A program made the translations under genes and the position numbers. A stretch of 64,000 bases of DNA from Cordia subcordata (lineage: Eukaryota > Streptophyta > Magnoliopsida > Boraginales > Cordiaceae), in NCBI GenBank assembly GCA_028554755.1, contig JAPTOF010000007.1:12695001-12759000 (forward strand), in the 5' to 3' direction. The notes under the pieces were generated by a model, which saw only the letters and a list, made by a program, of their open reading frames with translations, made no database searches and was not told the origin of the DNA. Positions 23,101 through 34,744 of this stretch are shown here, one piece after another. Position 1 is the first letter of the stretch. Each line of letters begins with the position of its first letter.

Positions 23101-24118
23101 CCTCCTCTAACCCCAACTACCACCATGCCCAAGACAAAGATGTTACAACTTTGAGAAGTGGCCGGGTAGTTGATAATAATGTGGGAGTTGAATATGCAGT
23201 GCCAGTGCCTCTAGTACCTTCGGTTTCTAGAGAAACTAGTTCTGAAGGGAAGAAGAACTCTGCTGATGAATGTGTTAAGAGTAGTTCCCGTCGGGACAGG
23301 AAGCAGCGCATTGATCATGTTGAACCTATGTCTACCCTTATCCTCAAGTATGAGAGAGACCAAAAGCTGTTGAGGATTATAGGGTTTTCAAAATTTTGGA
23401 ACACTTGAAAGATTTGAAAGTCAATCTTCCTTTGATAGATGCCATTCTTTCTAGTCCTGCTTATTCCAAATTTTTCAAAGATCTCTATACGCATAAGCAT
23501 AGCACTTCTAGCATGCCTAGAAAGGGGAAGTTAACAGAAAAGGTCAGTAGCATCTGTACCTCAAGCCTTCTGCCCAAGCTGAATAACACAGAAGCCTTCA
23601 CCATTCCATGTCATATTCGAGAGACCACCATTGATCATGCTCTTCTTGACCTAGGTTCTAATGTCAATCTAATCCCCTATTCTGCTTATCAGCAGCTAAA
23701 CATTGGTACTATTTTTTCTACTCATGTTACCTTGTAACTAGCTGATAGGTTTGAGCATCGACCGAGGGGTATTTGTGAAGATGTGATGGTTTAGGTTGGA
23801 GAGTTCATTTATCCTGTTGATTTCATTGTGCTAGATATAGATTCCAACTATGACACTAGGCTTGCTACTCCTGTTCTCGTAGGGCGTCCCTTTCTTGCTA
23901 CTACTAACGCAATCATTCACTGCAAGTCTAAGATGTTAGGGACGGAATTTGGTAATTTGAGGTCCACAATAAAAGTAGTTGACACAGCGAATAAGCTGAA
24001 CGTGAGCGGGGAAGAGGAAGAATTTTTAAGGATTGACTTTGTAGATTCATGTGTAGAGAATCATGTTATAGAGACGATGAATGATAGTGATGAATTGAAG
24101 AGCTTGAGGCTATGGTAG
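23034..24118 (+). pseudogene. pol pseudogene, protease part (element 1)
   Basis: Linker with PRGPSYSSSNP and TTLRSGRVVDNN, then LKVNLPLIDAILSSPAYSKF, followed by the retropepsin-like domain: FTIPCHIRETTIDHALLDLG with SNVNLIPYSAYQQL (23600-23700). The D-L-G triad Asp is kept. A stop near 23736 separates it from the second half, which contains FIVLDIDSN and VLVGRPFLATTNA (23820-23910). Protease would cut the Gag-Pol chain. Frame breaks at 23408, 23737 and 24118 make it non-functional. Confidence 0.85.
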
Positions 24119-24573
24119 ATAGTTTTGACTTAGAAGAATTTGTGAGAGAAATTGAGGCCTTTCCTTCTGATTTAGTTGAGTCTATTCCTGACCAGTCATT
24201 TGAAGTTAATACTTTTAATTCTCTTGATATTCCTAGCACCACTCATTCTGTCGAGTCTCCTCCGATCTTAGAGCTCAAACATTTTCCTAATCATTTGAAA
24301 TACACGTTCTTAAGACTTGATGACACCTATCTAGTCATTATAGCTTCGGATTTGTCTAGTAAGGAGGAGGAGCATCTATTTAGTGTTCTTAGCACCCATA
24401 GGAAGGCAATAGGGTGGACAATTAGTGATTTGAAAGGCATAGATCCCTCTGTGTGTATGCATAGGATTCATTTCAGGGATGGGGTGGTGACTTCTAGAGA
24501 GATGCAACGAAGACTAAACCCTAACATGTGTGAAGTAGTGAAAAAAGGGGTCATTAAGTTATTGGATGCATAA
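24112..24573 (+). pseudogene. Reverse transcriptase N-terminal fragment (element 1)
   Basis: 153-residue frame with PPILELKHFPNHLKYTFL, HLFSVLSTHRKAIGWT, LKGIDPSVCMHRI and RRLNPNMCEVVKKGVIKLLD, the well-conserved start of Athila RT. It stops exactly at LLDA, where the family continues GIIYPIS. The palm with the YxDD active site, RNase H and integrase are all missing, because LTR-type DNA follows at once. Confidence 0.88.
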
Positions 24574-26339
24574 TAGTATGGTAATAGTATAGTGCTAGTA
24601 ATTCAGTATGTACATTATATTATTATTAGTTTTATACTTGTAATGTACTATATTCTATTATTCATATTGCCTACTACACATGCATTATACTTGCACACCA
24701 TAAGCAAAGTAGCAGCAACCACCTGAAAGGCCAATCATTTCCTTCATTCCTTACGATCACGTGCATACCACAGTTAAGCCATGTGCGTACAACTCATTTT
24801 CTTTTTCAACCTTAATTCAAATGCAAGCTCTTATCATATCTTTACTTGCAAGTTCGAATTCAACTTCTGGCTGTTGAGATTTTTCAGGAAATTGTCGGCA
24901 CCTAGAAGGAGACTTCCTCCTTCTTTTATAGAGAGGAGAGAGAGATCGACCAGAATTATCTTCAAACAATTGCGATTGTGCATTCAATTCTTCAATCTCA
25001 ACCAAAAAGAATTGCTCCATCCCTCTTTCGTCTACGCTGTGAACATTTAGGAATAATTGGAGAGAAAATCAAGTCGAAGTAGCCAGCATCGTTTACTGCT
25101 GTAGGGACAAACACGAAGTTGTGTTTGTTAGCACTTCGTCGACGACGAATGCAAGTTGTAGGCCGCAGATTACAAAGGAAAAGCTGACTAAGGTTATTTC
25201 GCACGGCTAAGGGGAAATCATTGCCTTTTGGTTTGCGTTCTTTGCAGCTATGATTGCTCAGATTCTGTAGGATGAAGCATGCTTGACTTGTAGCATAATT
25301 GAATACTTTCTATTAAGGTTCCGAATAGTATTTGCTTTAGATTTTGGAACTAGAATGGTATGAAGTTGGTCCTATTGAATACATTTTAAATGTTTGATCC
25401 ATTGTATCTTAAAAGCAAATACCCAGAAAGTGCATGATCAGAGTTTTTGAATGCTTTGGATTAATTGTAGATATGATGGGATGAGTCAACTATGTTCAAA
25501 TGCAAGAAAGGAGATACTAAATGGGTTTGAATGCATAAAAGTTACAGGTTTTAGCGTGTTCAATCAACTTTGAAGGCACAATGAAACTTGAGATTCTCAT
25601 TCTCTTCTAAACTTATCCATGAGTCAATAAGAGATCAGGAATAATGTTGTTTACACATCTTGCTTAAAAGATTGATTGTTGGTTTATAATCTTGTTTACA
25701 TTATTGCATGCACCTTTCGCTTTAAACCCAGATAAGAGGTAACTGTCATAATCTAATCAAACTTAGATAGGTAATTCTTAGCTTCAAATCCAGTTAATGA
25801 ATTAACCACTAATTTAGCTTAACATCAATCACACTCAGAAATCCCAAAAAGTAATCTAGAATCCCGATTAACCATTAAGACCATGCTATACTCTAGGAGG
25901 GCCCACCTAGGAATAGTTTCACACCAAGGTTTCAGGGTAGTTTGTTGATCACTTTGATTTCTAGTTTGAGAACACGAACATTTCCATTAGACTCTAATTT
26001 TAAGCCTTAATAGAAAGTATGAAATTAAGCTAAAGCAAGTATGAGTCACCCTATTTCCCCATTAATTGTTTAGTCCTCCCGTCGATTTGAGTAATAGTCC
26101 TATTCTCTATTTGCTTAGGTTTTGTTTAATTGTGATTTATTTTGCTATTTAAGTGGTTTCTAGTTTTAAAATCTTCAAAAAGAATTTAAGTTGCATTCTC
26201 GCCCTTAGAGTACACTAGTTTATAGGGTTTGACCAAGTCTAGCCTCCTTGTGGAAAATGACCCGATACTTGCACATTGCACTATATGCAACCCGTGCACT
26301 TGCAGGCATTTCTAGGGTTCACACCTTAGGGAACAATCA
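24574..26339 (+). repeat. 3' LTR of element 1
   Basis: 25097-26339 matches the left LTR (98-1338). 24574-25096 has no partner in the window and is assumed to be the upstream part of the LTR. It contains a TATA-like TTTTATAGAG near 24925. The exact start is not determined, because the deletion that removed pol ended here. ORFs at 24781-25050 (plus) and 24817-25020 (minus) lie in it and look like chance readings. The end is ..GGGAACAATCA. Confidence 0.75.
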
Positions 26340-27190
26340 CACACACTACATATATTACACACATTAAATACACTACGCACATTTCACTTGTTACACACTA
26401 CACATACTACACATATTAAACACACTACACATTACATACACTATACATATTACACATATTACATACACTACACATATTTTACACGCTACACAGGCCACAC
26501 ACGCTACACAAATGACACCTGGGACCTCGGCAGCCTCGTGCTTATGACCCGACCCTGGCGCCAGGGTCCACAACGGTTCAACCCCTGTGACCCTAGCCAC
26601 CGGGACATGGCCCCCGACACACTGGGACCTGAGTCCCCGGGCCCCCCGGGGAGACCGGGCACCAGGGTCCAGGCCCTGAGGGCTAGGGGCCTAGATCCTA
26701 AGCGACCATGAACACGGGTGTCGGGGGCCAGGGGGAGGCTCAGGGGCCGGGGGGAGGCTCGGGGACCCGTTCCTCACTAACGCACATAAATATATTTTTT
26801 AGTGTCATTAAAAATATTTTCCAATTAATTTTTATTGTGACAACCAAACAACGGATATTTTTTTTCCAAAGAAGACATATATAAGTTATTTTTCATGAAA
26901 TAAACATAGATGTAGTGAGTGTTTAAGGCTGTTTGAGTGTGTCTATGAGTGTGTGTGTGTGTGTGCGTGTGTTTGACGTGTGTATGAGTGTTTGTTTACT
27001 TTTGAAGTACTAACTTTTAAATTGGAGATTCTCCTTTCCCCAATGATTTTTGTCCATTCCCCAATTCTGCAATATATATTCCCCATTGAAGAATTGTGGA
27101 TAAATTGGAGAAAAATATTCTCTAAAATAATTTTAGAGAATCTAGAATATTTTAATTTGGATTAGATAATCCCCTAATAAACACCTCTAA
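26340..27190 (+). repeat. GC-rich repeat island, copy 1, with CACTAC/GTGT arms and AT-rich tail
   Basis: Four parts are visible: a degenerate array of CACACTACACATATTAC units (26340-26515), a strongly GC-rich block (about 26517-26770; many GGGACC, CCCCGG and CCAGGG words), a degenerate GTGTGT array (26905-26995), and an AT-rich tail with TTTTAAATTGGAGATTC and CCAATATATATTCCCC-like words ending GATTAGATAATCCCC near 27172. The GC block type, GT array and tail recur in the same order at 39590-40250, so this is a dispersed repeat family. The nature of the element is unknown. The plus-strand ORF at 26388-26711 is a reading of this repeat. Confidence 0.65.
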
Positions 27191-27509
27191 TAGTATCTAG
27201 TCTAGACTAACCTACAGTATCATCTGCTCAAGTTTTTCTTTGCAGGATTATTTCAAGTTTCTTCAAATTAAATAATATAGCATCAAGTATATGGTATGTT
27301 TGAAATCTACAGTTTATTATTTGGATTTTGGTCTATTTTCTCGTATTAAATATTGTAAATTCTAACATTCCTAACTTTTATACTTCTTTCTAACTTTTTC
27401 TCTGGTGACAAAAAAGAATTTCAAATAACTGATAGGTATGTCTAGATTATGTTATTATTATACAACCATCGATGGATTCTTTATATGGATTAAGGGGTAA
27501 AAAGTGCTA
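27191..27509. other. AT-rich spacer before the Harbinger element
   Basis: No ORF, repeat or RNA signature recognised. Ends in the TTA target of the transposon. Confidence 0.6.
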
Positions 27510-27512
27510 TTA

Positions 27513-27660
27513 GGCCCCGTTTGGATTAGCTATTTTGTCAAAAAAAGCACTTTTTTTGGTCAAATAAGCACTTTTCCTGACTTTTTAGGCGTTTGGATTG
27601 GCTTTTTGTGAAAAAGCTAAAGCACAAAAAAAAGCTAAAAAAGAGCTTTTTTTTGAAGCA
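27513..27660 (+). repeat. Left terminal and subterminal repeat of the Harbinger element
   Basis: Terminal GGCCCCGTTTGGATTAGCT. Subterminal words AAAAGCACTTTTT and GCGTTTGGATTGGC recur inverted near the right end (AAAAAGTGC, CCAAACGCC at 32205-32250). Such subterminal copies are the usual binding sites for the element's proteins. Confidence 0.8.
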
Positions 27661-29216
27661 AAATTTTGGAGCTTTTCCAAAAAGCTGATGCGGTAGATGA
27701 GAGAGAAAAGCTGAGATGCGGTGTTTTTTTTTCACTTTACCAATCTATCCCACGTTCATATCTCTCTCCTCACCTCATCTTCTCCATCACTCGTTCCTCA
27801 TCTTCTCCTCCTATCTCTCTCCTCACATCACTCGTTCCTCATCTTCTTCTCCTTGGCAGAAGGGTTTTCTTCCTCAAAACTACAGGTAATCTCTTCTCCT
27901 CCTATCTCTCTCCACCTTGTTCAAGATTTTTTTTGGAAATCTCTTTCATCGTGTACAAATCTATGCAAAGCAAATCTCTTCGTCTTCGAGATTTTTTTTC
28001 TAAATTGCAAACCCCTACCTTATTTTCGTAAAAATTCTACACTTAACACCAAGATTTGTAGGGACGTGGCAGAAGACGCCCTCCCATGAGGCAATAAGCC
28101 TTTGACGTGTTTGACCCAAAAAAGATAGATAACCAAAAAAACAAAAAAAAAAGAGAGAGCGAGAGAGAGAGAGAGCCACTTCTATTAGGCTTAAGACTCA
28201 GTTCAATGATTTATCTCAAATAAATAGCTCAAATAAGTTTTCTGTAGGGTCTTAATTTAAAGGTTTAAAGGTGATATTTAAATAGTAGCTTTACAGCATC
28301 TATGGCTTTGAGTATAAACGGCAAGCTCTTTCTGTATCATCTTGAAAACAGAGAAGTAGGCCACAAGATGTACAAGGAAAATTCTGGCTTCTATAATTTT
28401 GTACAGTTTGAGCTTGTTATGAATAATGTTTACACATATCTATATAGAAATTTTTGTACTGCCCATATATAAAGTGTGGGATTAAACTAGCTCAACTAGA
28501 AAGTAAAACAGTGCTACTATGCACAACAATTGTTAAGAGTACCTTTTGGTTTGAAGAATTGTTTCAAGAAATAATTATTTCTGATTTACATTGAATTCAT
28601 CAAAAATTATGTGCTGCCACAAGTTAATTGTTGTTTGAAAGAGACGTGAACGTAGACCACCCGCCAAATATTCAACAAAATTCCCAAAAGAAATGTCAAT
28701 ATGATTATTGCTCCAATTTTTCCATTTACTTTTCCTGGATTCTATTTATCCTATGTAGTATGTCAGGTTTGTGGTTCTGTAGTGTGTAAATTACTTACAA
28801 ACAATCTTCATAAACCTCTATTTTAGACTTTTAGTGCTCATGAATACTACGACAAAAGGCTTTCTATGTACTCCTAGGTGAGATAAATATTTTGCTAGAT
28901 GTAGGGATGTGAGTGTTCTTGTCAAATTATTGTAGTTGTTTGGGAGAGCTGGAATTTCATGGACATGATCCAATACTCTGAAATCTGTTAGATCTGCATG
29001 ACCTTGATTAGCAGATCATTTCTTATATATAGCTAGCTTATTTTCTGCCGAAGCTATATAATACATAAATATGTCCCTGTTAAATAGACAGTTTTCATAA
29101 CTTTAAATTGCAAAGGATGTTGCTTCCTTTAAAGTACATAGCTGAATGCTTTAACTTTGAAATCTATCTTGTTATTTTGCAATGATTTATTATTCTAATT
29201 TTTGTGTTTGAATAGA

Positions 29217-30265
29217 ATGGCTTCAAAATATGCTCCTAAAAGAGCTACAAAAGAAAAGGTTATTGATGACCCAAACTTAGGTAAAGGTGAGGGTGAGGGA
29301 CTAGAGAAGGCGAGATGGAATGACAACAATACTGAAGAATTCTTGAAGGCATGTATTGAGGAGATACATGCTGGTAATAGGCCTCATGCACATTTTACAA
29401 AAGAGGGGTGGAAGAACTTGATAAAGAAATTTAATGAGAGAACAGGTCATTCTTATGTGTACAAACAACTAAAAAATAGGTGGGATGCTTTGAAAAGGGA
29501 GTTCTCTTTGTGGCCAAAACTTGTACAAAATGAAGCGGCCTTGGTTGGGATCCAGTAAAGAAAACTATAGAAGTTCCTGAGGAGTTTTGGATTGCCAAGG
29601 GAAAAGTAAGTTTTGTAATTTGTGTTGTTTAAATTAACTGTGTATTTTTACAAGTATTTGGCTTATTAACTTTCTTATCTTAATTATAGGAAAATACAGA
29701 ATACCTAAAGTGGAAAAATGAAGGGCCAAAATTTCTGGACATGGTAGAAACATGCTTTAAGGATGTTGTGGCCACTGGTTATGCCGTGTTTCTACCATAT
29801 CAAGATCCAGTTGTGAATGATGGCAATGATGGTGACCCAGTGTTAGAAGGTGATGGAGATACTAATGAAACAACTCAAAACCCTCAGTAACAATTTGATG
29901 CCCCTAATGTCCTTAGCTCAAGTGCTCGAAACAAAAGGAAAAGAGTGAGGAAAGGAGAGAAAAGGGGAGCCATGGCAGAAAAACTTCAAGATTCTCTTGA
30001 TCAGCTCCTTGTTGGGATAGATCAAATGTCTCAAACCACGGTGACTGCACCTGTTTCTAATGATCGTTATAGCATAGATAGATGCTTAAGTATGCTGAAT
30101 GAAGTCCCTGGTTTAGAAAAAGGTAGTTCTCGTTACTTCTTGGCTGCTAGAATCTTGGCTTGGAAACAACACCGAGAGGCATTTGTCTACTTTATGGAAA
30201 ATGATCCTCAGCTAGCATTTGGGTGGTTGAACACATTTAAGGGTGAAGATGCGGATCGAAGTTGA
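29217..30265 (+). pseudogene. Myb/SANT-like DNA-binding protein pseudogene (Harbinger ORF1)
   Basis: The start follows a likely intron acceptor (GAATAG at 29210-29215). Exon 1 encodes a trihelix-like Myb/SANT domain with ARWNDNNTEEFLKACIEEI, FTKEGWKNLIKKF and YVYKQLKNRWDALKREF. A one-base frameshift near 29545 sends the frame to a stop, while the expected GLGWDPVKKT continues in the next frame. An 84-base intron (29606-29689, GTAAG..TATAG) precedes exon 2 (YLKWKNEGPKFLDMVETCF..FKDVVATGYAVFLP), which has an in-frame stop near 29888. A basic and Met/Gln-containing C-terminus ends at 30265. In active elements this protein brings the transposase to the ends and into the nucleus. This copy is broken twice. 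Confidence 0.88.
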
Positions 30266-30461
30266 TTTACTTTTATCTAGTTGGACAATTTTCTTATATT
30301 TTATATTTTCGTTTCTTTTATCTATTGAACATGAGTTGTATAACTTTGAACTTTTATGTGACTATGGAGATGATTGTCTTTTTATCATGTGTTTTAATGA
30401 GTTTTTATAATTAAAGCATTTGTTTATAATTGAAGCATTTGTTTATGTTTATTTATACAGG

Positions 30462-31791
30462 ATGACTGATACTTCAGACTCGGATTTTGAAAGTTCGGAA
30501 AATTTAAACCAAGTTGCAGGTGTCAACAAAGTTCGAATTAGAGCAGCAAGTACAGTAGCTGCAGCAGCAGTTACAAATTACTATTTGAATTATGTATTGA
30601 AGCAGGAAAAAAGAACATCAACTTTTACAGGACAAAGATGGGTAGAAGAATTGAAGAGAGGGCATGAGATGCGTTTCTTTGAACAGTTTCGAATGAGAAA
30701 ACATGTGTTTGAAAAATTGGTAGATGATTTAAATAAAAAATATGGGTTAGTTTCAACAAGACGAGTTGGGTTAGATGAGGCAGTAGCTATGTTCTTATAC
30801 ATGATTGGTCATGGGGCTTCATATAGGAATCTTGAAGAGAGATTTCAACGGTCTAGAGAGACCGTATGGAGGCAAGTTCATAGGGTGTTAAAAGCTATGA
30901 AGAGGTTAGAAAATGAATATATTAAACCAGCTGATCGTATGTTTAGAGATGCTCAAGCATTCCTTGAAGTTGATTCAAGATATTGGCCATGGTTTAAGGA
31001 TTGCATAGGAGCTATTGATGGCACTCATATTGCTGTCCATGTTCCAGATGACAAAAATATACCGTTTACTTGTAGGAAGGGATTTACTAGTACAAATATT
31101 TTGGCTGCATGTGACTTTAACATGTGTTTCACATTTGCTTTAATATGTTGGGAAGGTTCAGCACATGATACAAGAATTTTTTTAGATACTCTTCACAAGC
31201 CAGAATTACAGTTTCCTCATCCACTTGAAGGTTAGTAATATTTAAAATTATTTTTATTTAATTTATTAATATTAATATACATCATTGTTTTTATTAGTAA
31301 CATTTTATTTACAGGAAAATATTATCTTATTGATTCTGGATATCCAATTTTTAAGGGATATCTAGGGCCATATAAAAGTACAAGATATCACCTCCCATAA
31401 TTTAGATTGGCCCCAGCTTTCAGATCACGAAATGAATTGTTTAATTATTATCATTCAAGCTTGAGGAGTATTATTAAAAGAACTTTTGGAGTTTGCAAAG
31501 GAAGATGGAGAATCTTGCAAAATTTGACTAACTTTGAACTTGAAACTCAATTTGCTATTATATGGGCATGCTTTGCGCTTCACAATTATGTAAGACGAGA
31601 GGATTCACCTGATTTAAATATTCTTCAAATGTTAGAAAATTTATGAACTGGAGTCCAGAGAACAAGCATTTAATGACAATGAAGAAGTGTCAAATCAAGA
31701 ATGGGAAGAACCAACTTCAACAGATACTAAAGTGATGGAGGAAACAAGAGATGCTATCAGAGATCAACTACCAGGACGAGTGCACAATTAA
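30462..31791 (+). pseudogene. PIF/Harbinger (HARBI1-like) transposase pseudogene
   Basis: The start at 30462 directly follows an acceptor-like ATACAG. The N-terminal half has a helix-turn-helix-like region ([35 protein letters not shown]). The DDE_4 nuclease keeps its first Asp in [10 protein letters not shown] and the second in [11 protein letters not shown]. An 84-base intron (31231-31314, GTTAG..TACAG) follows, then [11 protein letters not shown] stop interrupts YHLP (TAA at 31398-31400, one transition from CAA). In the conserved IERTFG motif the third catalytic residue is Lys instead of Glu (AAA at 31476-31478). Near 31640 the frame shifts, and the C-terminus is completed in another frame to 31791. 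Three independent lesions make it inactive. Confidence 0.9.
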
Positions 31792-32225
31792 AATTGTAGA
31801 AATGATGTTAAATAGACATTGTCACATGTTGTAACAAGTAATCAAATTATATTTTCCTTTCCCTTTTGGAGTTTCAAAATTGGATATGTGTTTCAAATTA
31901 TATAACAAAAAAAATATAATGTAATCTCTTTATCATGAAAAAGAAAAATACAAAAATAGACTTAATTTTAGTTTTTATGGTTTTTTTCCTATTTAAGTTC
32001 ATTTTATTTAAGAAAAATATTTAAATTTATTAAAAGATATTATTTTAAAAATTAAATATCAAATATATGTGATAAAATAAAAATATTAAAAAAACTAACA
32101 ATTCATGCAATATTTTTTCAATGATAACAGCTTATTATGATAACCACTTTTTATCCAAATGCCAGTCAATAAAAGTGCTTCAGCATGTCCTTTTTGGTAA
32201 TTTGTCTAAAAAAAAGTGCTTTTAC

Positions 32226-32374
32226 AGTTTTCTATCCAAACGCCTGTTGCAGTTTAAAAAGTGCTTCTCACTGGATGAATCCAAACATAAAACAGCTTTT
32301 ACTACTGCTTAAAGTTCTCTAAAAAAAGCCTTGCAAAAAAAACATTTTAAAAAAAAGCTAATCCAAACGAGCCC
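32226..32374 (+). repeat. Right terminal repeat of the Harbinger element
   Basis: Ends AGCTAATCCAAACGAGCCC followed by the TTA target copy at 32375-32377. Upstream are inverted subterminal words matching the left end, with runs of A before the terminus. Confidence 0.85.
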
Positions 32375-32377
32375 TTA

Positions 32378-33168
32378 ATCCAAGTAAAAAATATCATCCA
32401 CTTCAGTGAGGCAAAATGCAAAAGAAGAGCTTTATTGGCCGTAACTCGCAACCTCCTTAATTGTGAAATTTGATGTACTCAATGACGTTTGTGGATTTGC
32501 AAAAGGCAAGACGGACAGAAGGAAGAATATTAGGGGTAATTCCTTTTTTAGTGTCTTTTATTTTCCTCACTTCTTTCCTTTTTCTTGTTTGATTATCACG
32601 CAAGAATTCGTAGTAACATGTGAAGCATTTATCTTTAAGGAATCTGTTCCTAGCTACCCCTTAAGTTGATCTTTACCAAACAAAGGAATCTAGTTCTCAA
32701 AAGTATTGCTTTAAAGGATTCTTTCCGACAATATACTTGACGCAGAGCTGGATTTCCTTGGCCTCCAAGAATTGGACGTGGTAGTAGTGGTTTCTTGCTC
32801 TAAAAAAGGGGTCACGGGTCTCAACCTTTTTTCTTTTTTTTAAAGAAGGTTTTGCAAAAAAACAGAAAAACTTATGGCTAGAGAATTCTTGTTATCTAAG
32901 ATCCTGATTTCTAACTTATGTTGCCCGCATATTGATATTAGGCCATTTAAATTGGCTTATAAAAAGATATATTTCTTATATAATATTTTAAAAATATATG
33001 TTAAATCAAATATTTGGATTTTGAAAAAAGTTCAAATTTTTTACTTGTTTAGAAAATCAGTTGAAACATTTATTGGGAAAAATGGTTTCCTTATATATGA
33101 AAAAAGTGTTTTGTAGGGCAAAAAAAGAAAAAGATCCAAACGGGTCTACTATCTAGTTTTTGACTAAC
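32378..33168. other. AT-rich spacer, possibly with a degenerate MITE
   Basis: No gene supported. The piece 32940-33149 begins AGGCCATTTAAATTGGC and ends GATCCAAACGGGTCT, loosely inverted copies of the common AGGCCCGTTTGG end, so it may be an old MITE of about 210 bases. ORFs at 32463 and 32874 lack any family resemblance. Confidence 0.4.
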
Positions 33169-33171
33169 TTA

Positions 33172-33891
33172 GGGCGTGTTTGGCAACAGCTTTTCAAGTA
33201 GCGTTTAGCGTTTTGACTGGTCAAAACACTATTTTGCTAAATTATTGTTGTTCAGTAAACTAGCGTTTCAAGTAGCTTTTTAAGTAGCTTCTAGCATTTC
33301 TCAAAAGCTAAAATTTTAGCGTTTCAAGTAGCTTTAGCTTTGCATGTTTTTTTGGCAATTCTACCCTTTTTACATTTTTTGATTTTTCTATTCTTTTTCC
33401 TATCTCTCTCTATATTTTTATATTTTCTTTCACAAATAAAAATAAGAAATAATATAAAAATGAATATCAATTTCTATATAATCAACATTACTAAAAGCAT
33501 AAATTTTATTAGTACATTTTTTCAACAAAATAATTTTGAATCTATTAAAATTAATTTTTGTAATATTGATATAAATGTTTTATCAAAAAATTAGTTATAA
33601 TATTAAAATATAATTTTGAAAATAAATATCTAATTGTGAAATATATTATCTTATTCCTATAATAGTAATAGTAATTACATTTATCATAATAGCAATAATA
33701 ATAATAACATGATATCAATGTTCTTTTACGTCATTTAACATTCATCAGCTAATCTAACAGCTAATTTTACCGAACACATTTTGTTCAATCAGCTAGTTAA
33801 ACAGCTATCCGCTAACAACTAAAATACAACAACTATCAGCTACTCAAACAGCTATCAACTACTCCAACAGCTAAATTTGCCGAACAGGCCC
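33172..33891. mobile_element. Tourist-like MITE, 720 bp
   Basis: Left end GGGCGTGTTTGGCAACAGCT, right end AGCTAAATTTGCCGAACAGGCCC (inverted match), with TTA on both sides (33169-33171 and 33892-33894). Subterminal copies of TTTCAAGTAGCTTTT on the left and CAGCTATC on the right. No coding capacity. It is AT-rich in the centre. Confidence 0.8.
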
Positions 33892-33894
33892 TTA

Positions 33895-34744
33895 GAGCAC
33901 ACTCCGTGATGCATCAAATCATTGCATAATATAACTTTGAGGTAGACTCAATGCAATCTGTAAGTCCATTGAGTGAGTTTTTTGTCATAGTAATAACAGT
34001 AGTAGTAATATTAGTTGGTTTCTTTTCATCAATTTTACCAGCATATAATAAAAAAACTTTTTTCCAAGAAGATTCTTTACTAGTCTAACATTCCAAAATT
34101 ATTCATTGACTAATCCATACATGTTCAGATAGCGTTTGGCTTGGCTTAGTTAAAAGTACTTAAAAGTATTTTTGGTTTTGACTTTTTTGTAATTTTGACT
34201 TTGAGGGTATTTGGATTAACTTATTGAAAATCACTTAAAGTATCTTTGATTTTAATTGCCGTTTTTTTCTAAATTTTCAAATTCAAGTAGTTGCCTATTT
34301 GAAGAAAAGTTATAATTATAAAATAAATATTTACAAGTTTTGTTAAAGTATATTGAACAGTAACTTATATTGTCAAAATAACTATTAAGGGCAAAAAAAC
34401 ATAATGTTAGTTAAAGCACAATATAAATATAGTTTTTTATTTATTTTTAAAAATATATTATCAAAATATTAAAATTTAATAATTTAATAATTTAATTTAT
34501 ATTGTATATAAATAAGTATATAATGATTATTAAATAAACTATAGTAATAAGATAAAAAGGTTAAGTAATAAAGGTAAAGGTAAGAATAACATAGTAAGTG
34601 TGGTCAAACTTGCTCTTTTTCAAAATACTAAAAGTCATAAAAGCAAAAACTAGAAATAGGAAGCTTTTCCTTTTGTACTCATTGCCACTTAAAAAAGCAC
34701 TTCTTTTTTTTCTTTTAGTCAAACCCAATGTGTCTATTAGCTTA
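33895..34744. other. AT-rich spacer with MITE-like ends
   Basis: A segment from about 34133 (AGCGTTTGGCTTGGC) to about 34735 has loosely inverted ends (GTCAAACCCAATGTG) but no clear target duplication. I note it as a possible decayed MITE only. No gene. Confidence 0.35.

Larger units (their letters stand above)
1..26339 (+). mobile_element. Element 1: outer Athila-like Ty3/gypsy retrotransposon, interrupted and decayed
   Basis: The left edge (98-1338) and the segment ending at 26339 are the same sequence in direct orientation, so they are the two LTRs of one element. Between them, on the plus strand, come a tRNA-Asp-type primer site, gag, the gag C-terminal region, protease and the start of reverse transcriptase. 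Gag is cut at 2448/2454 by element 2 and resumes after the second duplicated copy near 22355. RNase H, integrase and most of RT are missing, because the RT reading stops at 24573 and LTR-type sequence follows. All coding parts carry stops or frameshifts, so the element is dead. Its left terminus lies outside the window, so its target duplication cannot be checked. Confidence 0.85.
27513..32374 (+). mobile_element. Full-length PIF/Harbinger DNA transposon, inactive
   Basis: The left end GGCCCCGTTTGGATTAGCT and the right end AGCTAATCCAAACGAGCCC are inverted copies with few differences. Both are flanked by TTA, the three-base target duplication typical of PIF/Harbinger. Inside, on the plus strand, are the two genes this superfamily needs: a Myb/SANT-like protein and a DDE transposase, both damaged. 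The first 1.7 kb (27513-29216) is non-coding, with pyrimidine-rich tracts (27750-27920) and a GA run (28152-28173). Length 4862 bases is normal for an autonomous plant member. Confidence 0.92.

Noticed and set aside
24781..25050. 89-codon ORF in the 3' LTR of element 1
   Set aside because: Overlaps an antisense ORF of similar size in the LTR. No domain. Treated as chance.
26340..26515. CRISPR-like or satellite array of CACTACACAT units
   Set aside because: Units vary in length and sequence and lack regular spacers. This is degenerate simple-sequence DNA in a plant genome.
26388..26711. 107-codon plus-strand ORF in the GC-rich block
   Set aside because: It reads through a repeat array and a GC-rich block with His/Thr/Tyr and Pro/Gly/Arg low-complexity composition. 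No family resemblance, and the block recurs at 39.6 kb without the same frame.
26340..27190. CACTA transposon end
   Set aside because: CACTAC words occur many times, but there is no single CACTA terminus with an inverted partner and three-base target duplication.
27666..28089. Overlapping ORFs near the left end of the Harbinger element
   Set aside because: Ser/Leu/Pro-rich readings of a pyrimidine-rich tract in two frames. No domain, and the element's genes start at 29217.
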